Shown here piece by piece: positions 26,301-34,293 of a stretch of 64,000 nt of DNA. Position 1 is the stretch's first letter. Every line of letters begins with the position of its first letter. Origin of the DNA: a bacterium (GTDB lineage Bacteria > Planctomycetota > Planctomycetia > Planctomycetales > Planctomycetaceae); the NCBI GenBank assembly GCA_016125225.1, contig WGME01000017.1, positions 234,974-298,973 of the forward strand, in the 5' to 3' direction. The translations under genes and the position numbers were made by a program. The notes under the pieces were generated by a model, which made no database searches, had not been told where the DNA came from, and saw only the letters and a program-made list of their open reading frames with translations.

Positions 26301-26982
26301 GCTCGTTGTAGAGCCACTCACGCTGCTGATTCATAGCGACCGCGTTGCGGCGAATGATCTCCAGGATTCCGACAAAGACTGCGATTCCTAGAGCGAATAG
26401 CCCAACTGACGAAATCAAGGCCGTATAAAGAGACCGTGCTGCGTGATCTTCTCGTTCGATGAGCAGCAGTCGTTCTTCCGTCCGCATGGCAGAGACGGTG
26501 TCACGCACGCGGTCCAGCAGTTTGGAAGCGGCAAGTGCTGCAGCGACCGCCTCGCTATCTTCCAGTGCGCCATCATTGCGGAGTTGGATACTTCGTTCCA
26601 ATTCACTTTGCAAATCTTCGAACTGCTTTTTGAGATCGGCCAGTCGCTCCTGCTGGCTCACGTTGTCTTGTGTTTCAACCACCAGCCTGTTCAGCTGAGG
26701 ATTGAGCTGCGCAATAGAGTTCTGATAGTTCTGTAAAAACCTTTGATCGCCACTGAGAAGGTAGCCCCGCTGCCCACCAACCGCATCCGTAGCGATCCGC
26801 AGCAGTTCCGTTGCCAGTTGATCGACTTCGTGAGTGTGCGAGATGTTCTCTGCACTCTGGTTGAGCACATCGATATTTCGATAGCTGACAATTGCGCCAA
26901 TGCCCAAAAGCGAAATCAGCAGCGCGATTCCAAAGACAACAGAGCGATTCAACATCGCACGCACGGCAGATCTCGCATTCAT
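23365..26982 (-). CDS. Hybrid sensor histidine kinase (CHASE3-PAS-GAF-PAS-GAF-HisKA-HATPase-REC)
   Basis: 1205 residues from ATG 26982. Order: membrane helix (about 12-32), CHASE3-like periplasmic domain, second helix (LISSVGLFALGIAVFVGIL, about 185-205), PAS, GAF, PAS and GAF-like domains, then HisKA with the phospho-His in FLATLAHELRNPLSAL, HATPase motifs NLLVNAVKYTPN, VRDNGVGIPAEM and GGLGIGLTLARTLV, and a C-terminal receiver (ILVVDDNTAAVHLL, DLVISDIGMPDMSG, ALTGYG, LVKPVS) with an intact phosphoacceptor Asp. The protein senses an unknown signal and passes phosphate to its own receiver; no Hpt or DNA-binding partner is adjacent. It is divergent from the ANTAR gene at 27264. Confidence 0.9.
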   Translation of the reverse strand: MNARSAVRAMLNRSVVFGIALLISLLGIGAIVSYRNIDVLNQSAENISHTHEVDQLATELLRIATDAVGGQRGYLLSGDQRFLQNYQNSIAQLNPQLNRLVVETQDNVSQQERLADLKKQFEDLQSELERSIQLRNDGALEDSEAVAAALAASKLLDRVRDTVSAMRTEERLLLIEREDHAARSLYTALISSVGLFALGIAVFVGILEIIRRNAVAMNQQREWLYNEREQLSVTLASLTEAVITLDRNGRITQWNGAAETMTGRSSQFALGFPLSEVLRLTDEVSQAMIQLPLDRLLQSQNHEPVSYVCVLTNKAGHHQPVTVRLRQIVDNDQDIVGLVLVMRATAEERQAEAIRLERSRILLLRANVGMLIGKAGQTEEQLQQSLQMILEQLSATAACLWTTASDWQELRSQAIASQSGLSSSDLEASLTLHEIVLRAARERQVIRQAGSLTSGSHSNQNGGKTNGELFVWACPLLIEDRLLGMLAVYTKQAMSDHSATELELVSAKLSQFIERRAIEQARQASEMQLAESEQFLLSVLDALNSHISVLNDQGEILMVNQAWREFADSNDFGSSNYAVGQNYLEVCLAESEDCSPDAHAVARGIRDVIDGLNDTFSLEYPCHSPTTKRWFLMRANRFTSANRTRVVISHEDITSRVLSEEATVLWSEQQQTLADLALQLSGAPDREATLKVVITGACRLVDSRLAELVLLHDDDWHNAQWVSSSHEGKTTWARITLDPRFHALRERVRFSNRPVRISADELATSESSETPALAVIDFSQGCLAAPLNDRAGHNVGLICVMDKVSGAFTVDDEAILMQIAQMTSVALERARLYEEVREADQRKDQFLATLAHELRNPLSALTSGTQLIALEPENQHQVAETANLIARQCVHLKQLVDDLLDVSRISRGKLNLQRAPVCLQSVIQHAIAAAQPMIAAAAHTLHTQVPERPLYVEGDEVRLTQVMTNLLVNAVKYTPNQGTIELELVEENHKALLRVRDNGVGIPAEMLDKIFELFSQVDSSHSRSQGGLGIGLTLARTLVHLHHGEIRVSSAGDQQGSTFTVELPMMPTSETPQTVLKSRGVHDGILPRRILVVDDNTAAVHLLSRLLTSLGQDVRAAASGQEALTTLAEFQADLVISDIGMPDMSGYELARRIRQSDEIAQPVLVALTGYGQDSDRQSAHEAGFNHHLVKPVSMDDLVALLAAPA

Positions 26983-27221
26983 GGGGACCACCAAAACCGC
27001 CCTGCAGGCAGCCCCCTGACGCACGCTTTTGCTGCGAGTGAACGATTCAACCCACGCTCATCATCGCAGCGTCCCGCCACCAGATTACCGGGCGAACGCA
27101 GAATTCGCATTCGATGGGCACGGATTTCGGTTGACTCGGCCCCGGTGTGCAGCACAAATTGCGAGCTCTTCGGCATGATCGCTACCAACGCACCACAGCG
27201 AGACATATACTCTGGCGGCAC

Positions 27222-27238
27222 TGGCAATCCCACTGCAG
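27222..27238 (+). promoter_or_regulatory. Sigma-54 (RpoN)-type -24/-12 promoter
   Basis: TGGCAATCCCACTGCAG has GG-N10-GC spacing and matches TGGCA and TGC of the consensus. It is only 25 bp upstream of the ANTAR start codon, which would give a leader of about 15 nt. Confidence 0.5.
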
Positions 27239-27263
27239 GTTTTTTCCTCGAAGTCACCAACCG

Positions 27264-27857
27264 ATGGCCGATATCCCCGCCCTGAAAGTCGTTCTTGCTC
27301 ATGGCATCGCGGATGCCCGTGAGGCGTTGCATCAGACCATGGCGCAACTGAAATACGAGGACGTCTGGCTTTGTTCCACTGGCCGGGAACTGATCGATCT
27401 GGCCCGCGAGAAAAGCCCCGATCTGATTTTTACCGGTGTCGACCTGCCCGACATCGATGGACCGTCGGCCCTCATCGAAATCAGCCGCACGCATACTATC
27501 CCGGCGATTGTCATCACCCAGCAGCGTTCGCTGGACTTGGTCCAGAAAGCCCTGGAAGACCACGTGATGGCTTACCTGCTGGAACCAATCAAGACGGAAG
27601 AAATTCTTCCCACGATCTATTTGGTTCTGAGACGGTTTGAGCAATTTCAGGAACTGCAACAAGAGAACGAGTCGTTGAAGCAGGCCCTGAGTGACCGGAA
27701 AATCATCGAAAAGGCCAAGGGCGTTTTGATGAAGCGGGCCAATATCGATGAAGAAACTGCCTATAAACGGTTGCGGCGAATGGCGACCGATCGCAGGATG
27801 AAAATGGTGCAGGCCGCCGAGCAGATTCTGAGTGTTGATGAAATTCTGGAGCCATAA
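27264..27857 (+). CDS. ANTAR-domain regulator with degenerate receiver
   Basis: 197 residues from ATG 27264. Residues about 5-120 have a CheY-like receiver fold, but the conserved residues are gone: the acidic pair is H13-G14, the phosphoacceptor position is G58 (FTGVDLPDIDG) and the conserved Lys is E107 (YLLEPIK). A coiled coil (about 122-142) leads to an ANTAR domain (about 143-190: DRKIIEKAKGVLMKRANI, EETAYKRLRRMA), which in AmiR/NasR-type proteins binds RNA hairpins to prevent transcription termination. Control is therefore likely by a partner or ligand, as with AmiR, not by phosphorylation. The short distance from the candidate promoter supports the start choice. Confidence 0.85.
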   Translation: MADIPALKVVLAHGIADAREALHQTMAQLKYEDVWLCSTGRELIDLAREKSPDLIFTGVDLPDIDGPSALIEISRTHTIPAIVITQQRSLDLVQKALEDHVMAYLLEPIKTEEILPTIYLVLRRFEQFQELQQENESLKQALSDRKIIEKAKGVLMKRANIDEETAYKRLRRMATDRRMKMVQAAEQILSVDEILEP

Positions 27858-28132
27858 CGGCCCCGTTCGTTCAACAGCACTGCAGTCCTGGAACGGCGTA
27901 CTGGTACTGATAGGGAAATAAGAATTCGGCAAAGCAATTTCCGTTAGCGGACCCGGAATCCTGTGCAGAGAAGCCTCACAAGGGCTCTGCTCAGAGATGT
28001 CCAAACAGGTCGGGCTAACGTAGGCCGACAAGACGATTCACACATTGGGCATTGAATGAAACTCTACGCCGTGGCTTGACGGGAGTCAAGAGGCGCTACT
28101 GTGCTTCCCCTAATGGCACCTCTGGAAAACGG

Positions 28133-29032
28133 TTAACCACCAGTAATCATCTGTAGCCGCTGAGGTAAGACCGAAATCTGAAACGGCTGATCGGTGACGA
28201 CATCTCCATCGATCGTCACCGGAAAGGAATCGGTACATTCCACGCCGAGTAGCCTGGCTCGGCGATAGAAGACCAGGGGATGCTCCAGGAACTGGTCCAG
28301 CAGATAATTCGCGGTCAACGACGCGATCTGTGTGGTGGTGCCATCAAGGATGGCAATGACATCCATCAGGCCATCACCCAGTTCTGCTTGCGGAGCGATA
28401 GTCATCCCGGCTCCGGTGGTCTGCCCATTGGCAACAAACAAATTGAGCACCGAGAACTTCTGCGGGGGGTCGCCATCAAAACTCAAGTGGACCTCAAAAC
28501 CCTGGAGATCTGCGGCTGCCTGAATCACTCCCCGTAAATAGCAGAACGCTCCCCATCGCTGTTTCATTTCCGGGGTCATCAAGCTCAGGTACTGTCCAGT
28601 GTTCCCGGCAGTGCACATGTTGGCCATCACTCGCGAGACTCCCCCTGCCTTCAATTCCATGAGATCACACGCGGCGGTGACATCCTGAGCCTGTAGCAGA
28701 ACTTCCAACGCCTGCTGGGGATCAAGTGGCATTTTCAAGGTGCGGGCCAGATCGTTCCCGGTCCCCAATGGCAGAATTCCGCAAGTGACTTCAGACATGA
28801 GACCGGAATCGGCGACTCCCTGCAGGACGGCACTCACGGTGCCATCGCCCCCAGCGGCAATCAAACGCCGGACACCGGCCTGCACGGTTGTGGCCGTGGT
28901 GACCAAGGTCTCTTCCCGCGAGCCCGTGGCAATGACACGGCAGTCGTTCCGCTGGCTCAATTCGGCGTAGATCGTCTCCGCTTGTGCGGTTCCCCCTGCG
29001 GAGGGATTCCAAATGGCCACGGTGGGAAGCAT
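28133..29032 (-). CDS. Diacylglycerol kinase-like lipid kinase (YegS/DgkB family)
   Basis: 299 residues. The catalytic motifs are LIAAGGDGTVSAVLQGV and CGILPLGTGNDLARTLKMPL, followed by the beta-rich C-terminal domain ending VTIDGDVVTDQPFQISVLP. Such soluble kinases phosphorylate diacylglycerol or related lipids at the inner membrane. The ATG is at 29032. It stands alone, next to a gene-poor kilobase. Substrate within the family cannot be decided from sequence. Confidence 0.85.
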   Translation of the reverse strand: MLPTVAIWNPSAGGTAQAETIYAELSQRNDCRVIATGSREETLVTTATTVQAGVRRLIAAGGDGTVSAVLQGVADSGLMSEVTCGILPLGTGNDLARTLKMPLDPQQALEVLLQAQDVTAACDLMELKAGGVSRVMANMCTAGNTGQYLSLMTPEMKQRWGAFCYLRGVIQAAADLQGFEVHLSFDGDPPQKFSVLNLFVANGQTTGAGMTIAPQAELGDGLMDVIAILDGTTTQIASLTANYLLDQFLEHPLVFYRRARLLGVECTDSFPVTIDGDVVTDQPFQISVLPQRLQMITGG

Positions 29033-29342
29033 GGGGGCGCTCTTTATTTGGGTATTGGACGAGGTGATGGCTGGTCACGAAAAATTTTCGCCGCAAATGA
29101 AATACCTGAGCGTGAGCGATTCATAGTTATCGTGTAAGAGTGAACGTTTTCCGCAGATTTCGAGGATTCCGAGATTGAGGCTTAACCTGCCGCTGGTTGA
29201 TGGGCAAGCATTCCGTGGTGGCTTTTCCGCCGCGCGAACGAGAGCCAAACAATCGCCCGAGGTCATTCCGAAATGAGGCGAGAATGTCATAAGTCCTTGA
29301 TTCTCAACTGTTAGTGCGTGGCTAGGTGGCTCAAGCGAAATT

Positions 29343-29359
29343 TGGCACGGAATCTGCCT
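29343..29359 (+). promoter_or_regulatory. Sigma-54 (RpoN)-type promoter without an obvious gene
   Basis: TGGCACGGAATCTGCCT contains the exact -24 element TGGCACG and GG-N10-GC spacing. The next supported coding start on this strand is 747 bp away (30106), which has its own site. A transcript from about 29370 may be non-coding or encode a very short peptide. Confidence 0.5.
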
Positions 29360-30051
29360 AGGCTCCATCTGCAGCGAGGCATGCCCGTCGCGGTTGTTTG
29401 CTAGTGTTTCTGGCCAACGTTGTCCACGAGCACACGCACTTCACAGCCCAGGGTCATATCGTGATGTTCGATATGGATGGTGTCCTCAGGTTGTCTACAC
29501 CGGTCGGGAGAGTTGCAGTCGGGACTGGGCAAGGTTGCCAAAACTCTTGACGAAGCCCCCGGCCGGTGCAGACGACGTGCTTCTGATTCGCCACTGATCT
29601 TCTTCCCTCAAGCTCCCCTGCCATTTCTAACAGAGCAGGCACGACGCATCCCACTGGCAAGACATGGGCGTGTGAAGCAGCTTCGGACCGTCTTCTTGAG
29701 CCGGAATGCTCACGATCAAAATGCAGTTTGACTATGGACTGCAGGAGCTGCTGCTCGCTCGGACTTCTTGCAGCCCCCTCAGCATCAGTGGCTCCTGTTC
29801 ACAGCCAAGTCAGAACTGCTGACGGATTCTGTGCGGACCACTTACGGCCATTCATTGTGCCCCGTCATATAGGCCACGCGAGTGATCGTTGACAGGCCAC
29901 AGCGCTGCCGCAGCGTTCTTTCCCGATTCGCTCGGATCTTCTTCGTAGCGAGTATCGCAGTGCCCCACAAAAAACAACATCCACACAAGCAACATGTGGG
30001 CAAGGAGTTAGAGGGCATGGCTCTGCACAATTCCCTGCGGGTTCTCCGGTC

Positions 30052-30068
30052 TGGCATGCCACCTGCTT
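30052..30068 (+). promoter_or_regulatory. Sigma-54 (RpoN)-type -24/-12 promoter
   Basis: TGGCATGCCACCTGCTT has GG-N10-GC spacing, TGGCATG at -24 and CTGCTT at -12. It is 37 bp upstream of the small lipoprotein gene. Confidence 0.6.
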
Positions 30069-30105
30069 GACACATTCAACGTTACTCAAACACGAGGTTG
30101 TGAAG

Positions 30106-30306
30106 ATGAAATCGTTAATCCATCGCTACTCCCCGGTCCTTCTGAAAGCATCGGTCCCAGTGGCAATGGCCTTCCCCCTGTTTCTCCTGGGGTGTGAGCA
30201 GTCTCAAGAAAAGAAACTGCTCGACATTGAAACCCCAGGTGTCAATATCGAAGTCAACAAGCAGACCGATGGTCCTGCGAATGTCGACGTCGAAGTCAAG
30301 GACTGA
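30106..30306 (+). CDS. Small lipoprotein
   Basis: 66 residues from ATG 30106, with GAGG 8 nt upstream. The hydrophobic N-terminus VLLKASVPVAMAFPLFLLGC ends in a lipobox (FLLGC). The mature part is about 36 residues and strongly polar (QSQEKKLLDIETPGVNIEVN). I do not recognise a family. It may be co-transcribed with the DUF1328 gene 148 bp downstream. Confidence 0.65.
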   Translation: MKSLIHRYSPVLLKASVPVAMAFPLFLLGCEQSQEKKLLDIETPGVNIEVNKQTDGPANVDVEVKD

Positions 30307-30320
30307 CAGTTCCGAGTGAG

Positions 30321-30369
30321 TGGGTGAGTTTCAAGGACCTGAATTTCACGTCTACTTGAAACTCACCCA
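30321..30369. repeat. 14-bp perfect inverted repeat
   Basis: TGGGTGAGTTTCAA (30321-30334) is exactly complementary to 30356-30369, with 21 nt between. It starts 15 nt after the lipoprotein stop codon. It lacks a T-tract; it may be a 3' stabilising or attenuating hairpin between the lipoprotein and DUF1328 genes, or an operator. Confidence 0.6.
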
Positions 30370-30454
30370 AGTCTATCAAACCTGCAGGGGCGACGGGCAT
30401 GAACCGTTCAACGCCTGGCCCCGCACTGTCTACATGCTCTTGAAAGGGTCGATC

Positions 30455-30619
30455 ATGTTAGGTTGGGCATTAACTTTTGTGCTGATCGCGTTGCTGGCTG
30501 GTCTCTTCGGTTTTGGTCTGGTGGGAGGCATGGCCTACGGGGCTGCGAAGATCTGCTTCTTCATCTTCCTGGTCCTGGCGATCGTGTCGCTGCTATCGGG
30601 CCGTCGGATTCCTTCATAG
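30455..30619 (+). CDS. DUF1328 (UPF0391, YtjA-like) small membrane protein
   Basis: 54 residues from ATG 30455 (GAAAGGG upstream). The sequence MLGWALTFVLIALLAGLFGF, AYGAAKICFFIFLVLAIVSL and final SGRRIPS is the two-helix pattern of the DUF1328/UPF0391 family, common small inner-membrane proteins of proteobacteria often induced in stress. ATG 30434 in the same frame is a less likely start because family members begin MLxWA. Confidence 0.85.
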   Translation: MLGWALTFVLIALLAGLFGFGLVGGMAYGAAKICFFIFLVLAIVSLLSGRRIPS

Positions 30620-30755
30620 GGTTCCATGCCGATCACTTGATTTGTGATCGCGTTGAATTCGACCCTTGCTGCGGCTCTGGGAATTTTTGCGACGTTGTCG
30701 CAGGTCTCAGAGCCGTAGTAAGTTTTTTTGCCAGCTGACAAAATGCTCCGACTGA

Positions 30756-31817
30756 TCAATTTCCCATTCGATAGGTTTCGTAGGGATGATTGCACGGCGT
30801 GCCGCGTGTGATCTGCATCTGACGGGTTTCCGGCTCGATGATGACCGAGAATACCGTCTCCCAGAAGCCGTGTGGTCCGTCGGCATTCGCGTGACGGCAG
30901 AGCGAATGGGGATGGTCTTCATGATCTCGCAGAGCGGCTTCAATCTGCGCCAATTCAATCACTCCCGTTTGTGCCATCGATATCTCAAGCAGCTTGGAAA
31001 TTCTTTCGAGCCGTGGTCGCGACCGGATCAACTCCGGGAATTGCTTATTGATGGTGTCCAGTCGCGGATGCAGGCAGTGGTTGGTATGCAGCACTGACTG
31101 TGGGTCTTGCAGGACACAAACATTATCGATCGTCACCTCCAGATCTGCCGGGCCATCTGCCGTTGAGAGCATGATGTTGGCGGGGATCACTCGATCAACG
31201 GCGTCCAGTATGGCCACAATCTCGGTCAGCGTGCCGACCTCATACATACGACGCACCAGGCAATAGTGGGGCACACCCAGTCGGCGGCTGGGAGCCGGAA
31301 GCGAGTTGAGACAGAGACCCATGCCGAGTTCATTAAACCCGATGTAAGCCAGCAGACCGGCTTGCGTGATGGTGGTGAAGGCGGGGCGATGGGTTGGTCG
31401 CCGCGTCAGTACCAAGGTGAAGGGATCGAGTGCCGGATCATTGTCCCAGTTTTGAGCCACAATCCGGCCCAGCGAACCCTGAGCTGCAAGTGATAGCGAA
31501 GTGCAACCACCCGCCGCATCGGCCTGCAACTGATTGCGCACCTGGAGCAGCATCAAGTCTTCGACGGAGACACCACTGCTCTCCGACATACCGCGCAACT
31601 CTTCCAGTTGTTCCGGGGCATACTGTTCGACGATCGGAATCGAGGCCGCAGCCACCCGCATGGCCGAAGCCCGTGAGATCTGAAGTGTGCGATTGACGCG
31701 TTCCAGGGCGATATCACAGAACCCGCGGATCTGTTCACCGGCCGCTTCGCCGAGTTGCCGTCCCATTTCTCTCGGCGTGCCGCGGACGGTGAGTTCGGGG
31801 TATCGGGTGTTCGACAC
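30756..31817 (-). CDS. Peptidase C45 / acyl-CoA:6-APA acyltransferase-like protein
   Basis: 353 residues from GTG 31817, with GGAG 9 nt upstream; a TTG 54 bp further 5' (31871) is an alternative. The fold is that of N-terminal nucleophile hydrolases of the C45 family: GTPREMGRQLGEAAGEQI, then AAGGCTSLSL, where the Cys after GG would become the N-terminal nucleophile after self-cleavage, followed by VAQNWDNDP and YIGFNELGMGLCLNSL. Relatives are isopenicillin-N acyltransferases and choloylglycine-type amidases; the natural substrate is unknown. No signal peptide with this start. Confidence 0.75.
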   Translation of the reverse strand: MSNTRYPELTVRGTPREMGRQLGEAAGEQIRGFCDIALERVNRTLQISRASAMRVAAASIPIVEQYAPEQLEELRGMSESSGVSVEDLMLLQVRNQLQADAAGGCTSLSLAAQGSLGRIVAQNWDNDPALDPFTLVLTRRPTHRPAFTTITQAGLLAYIGFNELGMGLCLNSLPAPSRRLGVPHYCLVRRMYEVGTLTEIVAILDAVDRVIPANIMLSTADGPADLEVTIDNVCVLQDPQSVLHTNHCLHPRLDTINKQFPELIRSRPRLERISKLLEISMAQTGVIELAQIEAALRDHEDHPHSLCRHANADGPHGFWETVFSVIIEPETRQMQITRGTPCNHPYETYRMGN

Positions 31818-32018
31818 TGGCACAGTCTCCGGGCATTTGGCGATGAGCAAGGCGAGCAGCGTGGGCAGCAAATCATAACCTGTCGCGGTTGACGGGGATG
31901 TGGTAAACGTATTAAAGTTATTTGATCGGTCGGGACGACGCTGATTTTATCTGCGCTCACGCAGTGTCCAACCACCGTGACTGCCTGCCAACCCTCCTAC
32001 CTCAACAGCGGTTCACGT

Positions 32019-34274
32019 ATGTCTCACTCCGACTGCGGGGCACCACGGTCTTATCATTTTGCTAGCGCATTCGTTTGCGGACTCTTGGCTTTTAGCGGGT
32101 TCGCACGGGGCCTTGACTCGTCGGTGACGGCCGCCGAGGCCCGCATCAGTTTTCTGAATGATGTGGAGCCGGTGCTGACCAAGGCGGGTTGTAACGTTGG
32201 CGTCTGCCATGCCAAGGCGGGGAACGGTCAAAATGGTTTCCAGCTCTCCCTGTTAGGCTTTGAACCGCTGGAAGACTACGAACACCTGGCGAAGGAAAGC
32301 CGCGGACGACGGTTATCCACGGGGGTGCCAGAGCAAAGCCTGCTTTTGCTGAAAGCCACCGGAACCTTGCCACATGGTGGGGGTGTTCGTCTGCATGCCG
32401 ACTCTCCGGAATACCGGATACTCCGCGACTGGATTGGGCAAGGGGCTGCGAGCGATATTGAACAGGCCCCGAGCCTGGTCAATGTCGAAATTATCCCACC
32501 CGAAGGTACGATGCCACCTAAGAGTGAGCAGTCGCTGCAGGTGATCGCCCGGTTCTCGGATGGCAGCTCCCGAGATGTGACGCGTCAGGCCTTGTTCGAA
32601 TCGAATGATCCGGCGATGGCGGAAGTCTCTCCGCAGGGGAATGTGCATTCCTTGGACATCACCGGCAAAGTCTCGGTGATGGTCCGCTATCAAAGCCGCA
32701 TCACAGTTTTCAATGCCACGATCCCTCAGGGAGCGTCGGTCAATTCCTTGCCTGAAGCGTCGAACTTTGTCGACGAACATGTCTTCGCGAATCTCAAAGC
32801 CTTGGGTGTTCCGCCATCACCAGTGTGCGATGATGCCACGTTTTTGCGTCGCGTCACTCTCGATATCGCCGGTCGATTGCCGACCAATGACGAAACACAA
32901 GCCTTCCTGGCCAGTACCGATGCCGACAAACGCGAGCAATGGGTCGATACGCTGCTGCGCAGTCCGGAATATGCCGACTTCTTTGCCGGCAAGTGGGCCG
33001 CCTTGCTCAAGAATCGTCGTGATGATACCAGCGACATGGTCGCCAACTTCGCTTTCCACGCCTGGATTCGCGATAGCCTCTTAGCCAATAAACCCTACGA
33101 CCAATTTGTGCGGGAACTACTGGCCGCCACGGGGACCGTCATCGGCAATCCGCCGGTCGCCTGGTACAAGCGTGTCAAAGAGCCGAAGAACCAGCTGGAA
33201 GACGTGGCTCAGTTATTCCTCGGGGTCCGCATGCAGTGTGCCCAGTGCCATCATCACCCCTTTGAACGCTGGAGCCAGGACGATTATTACTCGCTCGCCG
33301 CCTTCTTCTCTCAAGTTGGCCGGAAACCTTCTGGCGTGCGTGATGAAGATCTGATCTTCCACAAGCGCGGCGTTGCCCAATTCGTCAACATGAAAACCGG
33401 ACAGCCTCGCAAGCCCGCCGCCTTGGGCGACGAGATCCCGGAAATTGCTCCCGATACCGATCCGCGGCTGAAACTCGCCGACTGGATGAGTTCGCCTACA
33501 AATCCCTTCTTCGCGAAGTCTTTGGTGAATCGTTACTGGAAGCATTTCTTCCAACGCGGGTTGATTGAACCGGAAGACGATATTCGTGACTCCAATCCGC
33601 CCACCAACCCCGAATTGCTCGCGGCTCTTGAGCAGCACTTCATCACCTCGGGTTTTGATCTCAGGGCATTGATTCGTGCGATCACCACATCGCACGCTTA
33701 CCAGTTGAGTTCGATTCCAACACCGGACAATCTCAACGATCGGCAAAACTATTCGCGGTACTATCCGCGCAGAATGCCGGCCGAAGTCTTGCTCGATTCC
33801 ATCGATCAGCTGGCCGGGACGCAAACCGATTTCCCGAATCTGCCCGCAGGAACACGGGCGATTGCTCTCCCTGATAACAGCTACAACCGCTCATCGCCGT
33901 TCCTGCGGGTCTTTGGCCGTCCGGAAGGGGAAAGTGTTTGTGAGTGCGAGCGTGTGCAGTCTTCGAGTCTGGCTCAAAGCCTCCACCTGATGAATGCCCC
34001 AGATATCAAGGCCAAACTCGGTCATGCCAACGGTCGTGCTCAAGAGTTGGCTAAAGCCGAAAGTTCCCCGGAAGAGAAAGTGCGTGAACTCTATCGGGTG
34101 GCCTTTTCACGAGAACCACGTTCTGAAGAGATGACACTGGCCCTCGAATACCTGAACGAACCTCGCACCAAGGCAGACGGCTCTGCCCTGGATGCCCAGC
34201 AAGCTTTGCGGGAAAATCTGCAAGACCTCATCTGGGCGTTGGTTAACACCAAAGAATTCCTCTTCAATCACTAG
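32019..34274 (+). CDS. DUF1549/DUF1553 protein with Ig-like and heme-like domains
   Basis: 751 residues from ATG 32019 (GTG 31977 is an alternative; neither has a clear ribosome binding site). A signal peptide is followed by a planctomycete cytochrome-like segment FLNDVEPVLTKAGCNVGVCH, with an unusual CX4CH in place of CXXCH, a BIG2-like Ig domain (residues about 165-240), DUF1549 (FVDEHVFANLKALGVPPSP, FLRRVTLDIAGRLP) and DUF1553 (CAQCHHHPFERWSQDDYYSLAAFF, AKSLVNRYWKHFF, SLAQSLHLMNAPD). It is the first gene of the three-gene run to 38024. The family function is unknown; the CXXCH-type motifs suggest covalent heme in the periplasm. Confidence 0.85.
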   Translation: MSHSDCGAPRSYHFASAFVCGLLAFSGFARGLDSSVTAAEARISFLNDVEPVLTKAGCNVGVCHAKAGNGQNGFQLSLLGFEPLEDYEHLAKESRGRRLSTGVPEQSLLLLKATGTLPHGGGVRLHADSPEYRILRDWIGQGAASDIEQAPSLVNVEIIPPEGTMPPKSEQSLQVIARFSDGSSRDVTRQALFESNDPAMAEVSPQGNVHSLDITGKVSVMVRYQSRITVFNATIPQGASVNSLPEASNFVDEHVFANLKALGVPPSPVCDDATFLRRVTLDIAGRLPTNDETQAFLASTDADKREQWVDTLLRSPEYADFFAGKWAALLKNRRDDTSDMVANFAFHAWIRDSLLANKPYDQFVRELLAATGTVIGNPPVAWYKRVKEPKNQLEDVAQLFLGVRMQCAQCHHHPFERWSQDDYYSLAAFFSQVGRKPSGVRDEDLIFHKRGVAQFVNMKTGQPRKPAALGDEIPEIAPDTDPRLKLADWMSSPTNPFFAKSLVNRYWKHFFQRGLIEPEDDIRDSNPPTNPELLAALEQHFITSGFDLRALIRAITTSHAYQLSSIPTPDNLNDRQNYSRYYPRRMPAEVLLDSIDQLAGTQTDFPNLPAGTRAIALPDNSYNRSSPFLRVFGRPEGESVCECERVQSSSLAQSLHLMNAPDIKAKLGHANGRAQELAKAESSPEEKVRELYRVAFSREPRSEEMTLALEYLNEPRTKADGSALDAQQALRENLQDLIWALVNTKEFLFNH

Positions 34275-34293
34275 GTCGAGGATTGTGAGATCC

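Larger units (their letters stand above)
29033..30105. other. Gene-poor region of about 1.07 kb
   Basis: No convincing gene. It holds two sigma-54-type promoter sites (29343 and 30052). Downstream of the first one is a 48-codon frame from GTG 29404 to TGA 29550 that contains FDMDGVL, reminiscent of a HAD motif but far too short to be a HAD enzyme and without a ribosome binding site. The region could encode a small RNA or be decayed sequence. Confidence 0.45.

Noticed and set aside
29404..29550. Short frame with FDMDGVL, like motif I of HAD hydrolases
   Set aside because: Only 48 codons, no ribosome binding site, no further HAD motifs; kept only as a possible product of the orphan promoter.
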